Part shown: one piece after another, positions 5,594 through 5,854 of the stretch
Position numbering within the stretch: position 1 is the stretch's first letter
Layout: every line of letters begins with the position of its first letter
Source: an uncultured beta proteobacterium
Lineage (GTDB): Bacteria; Pseudomonadota; Gammaproteobacteria; Burkholderiales; Burkholderiaceae_C
Reading direction: 5' to 3'
DNA length: 5,854 bases
NCBI GenBank assembly: GCA_903840825.1
Contig: CAIMHL010000533.1
Location: forward strand, 1 to 5,854
The notes under the pieces: generated by a model
Database searches by the model: none
Told to the model about the DNA's origin: nothing
Seen by the model: the letters and a program-made list of their open reading frames with translations, nothing else
Program-made: the position numbers and the translations under genes

Positions 5594-5854
5594 CCTGCGG
5601 TTTGATATCCGTTTCTAATTAAATAAAACAATCAACTTTAGTTAGTGTTGAAATTTTAAGTTAAATGTCATAAAAAAAATTAAATGTGAGAAACTGTCTG
5701 AAATCGTTCACAAATCAAGTCGATGAGTTATAAATTGCATCAAGAGCGTCATAATGTCCAAATATATTGCTTTTCGTTTTTAAATGGCGAAATATGACTA
5801 CCAAAGCCTTGATGTTTTTCAAATTAGCGGAGTGTTTCAAATGTTCTTAAAAAA
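5594..5854. other. AT-rich non-coding stretch
   Basis: The last 261 bases are about 30% GC by eye (the line starting at 5641 has 14 G/C in 60), far below the genes in the window. No convincing gene was seen. A possible sigma-70 promoter is TTCACA (5707-5712), 16 nt, then TATAAA (5729-5734). A frame opening at ATG 5784 stays open to the window end for 23 codons (MAKYDYQSLDVFQ...), but it has no ribosome-binding site. The octamer TTAAATGT occurs at 5661 and 5680. The stretch may be a horizontally acquired edge or the promoter region of a gene to the right. Confidence 0.5.
5615..5628 (+). repeat. Direct repeat, right copy
   Basis: CTAATTAAATAAAA, the partner of 5114-5127 with one mismatch, begins 21 nt after the end of the transposase remnant. 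Confidence 0.4.

Noticed and set aside
5784..5854. Partial frame from ATG 5784 running off the right edge
   Set aside because: Only 23 codons in AT-rich DNA without a ribosome-binding site; not enough to call a gene.

Overview
The window looks like chromosomal DNA of a betaproteobacterium, most likely Burkholderiales/Comamonadaceae. The evidence is an AlaS C-terminus of ordinary proteobacterial type, high GC in the genes, and a 50-bp palindromic repeat of the TTCGACAAGCTCAG type that is common in that family. No tRNA, rRNA or CRISPR array was seen.

Layout: (1) 1-657, +, the 3' part of alaS, cut by the window edge. (2) 794-1492, -, a YgeA-type amino-acid racemase with a TTG start, convergent with alaS. 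(3) 1493-2189, a decayed stretch holding a 3' fragment of a shikimate-dehydrogenase-like gene and a possible second gene fragment on the other strand. (4) 2190-2912, +, a SapC-family protein. (5) 5017-2914, -, a two-gene unit: a secreted RCC1-repeat protein (with a palindromic repeat read in frame), then a protein made of a SecB-like chaperone domain, one membrane helix and a SPOR-like domain. (6) 5114-5628, a shrunken IS1634-type transposase remnant bracketed by a 13/14-base direct repeat and preceded by a strong AT-rich inverted repeat. (7) 5594-5854, an AT-rich stretch with no convincing gene.

The most interesting part is the two-gene unit at 5017-2914. SecB is normally a small soluble cytosolic export chaperone. 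Here a recognisable SecB fold is the N-terminal (predicted cytosolic) part of a membrane protein whose C-terminus is a SPOR-like (predicted periplasmic) domain. It lies just behind a gene for an exported protein carrying RCC1 repeats and a Ser/Pro/Ala linker. The working idea is a membrane-anchored, substrate-dedicated export chaperone for the RCC1 protein or other envelope cargo. This is inferred from architecture and gene order, not demonstrated. The convergent SapC-family gene may also belong to the cell surface, but no direct link is visible.
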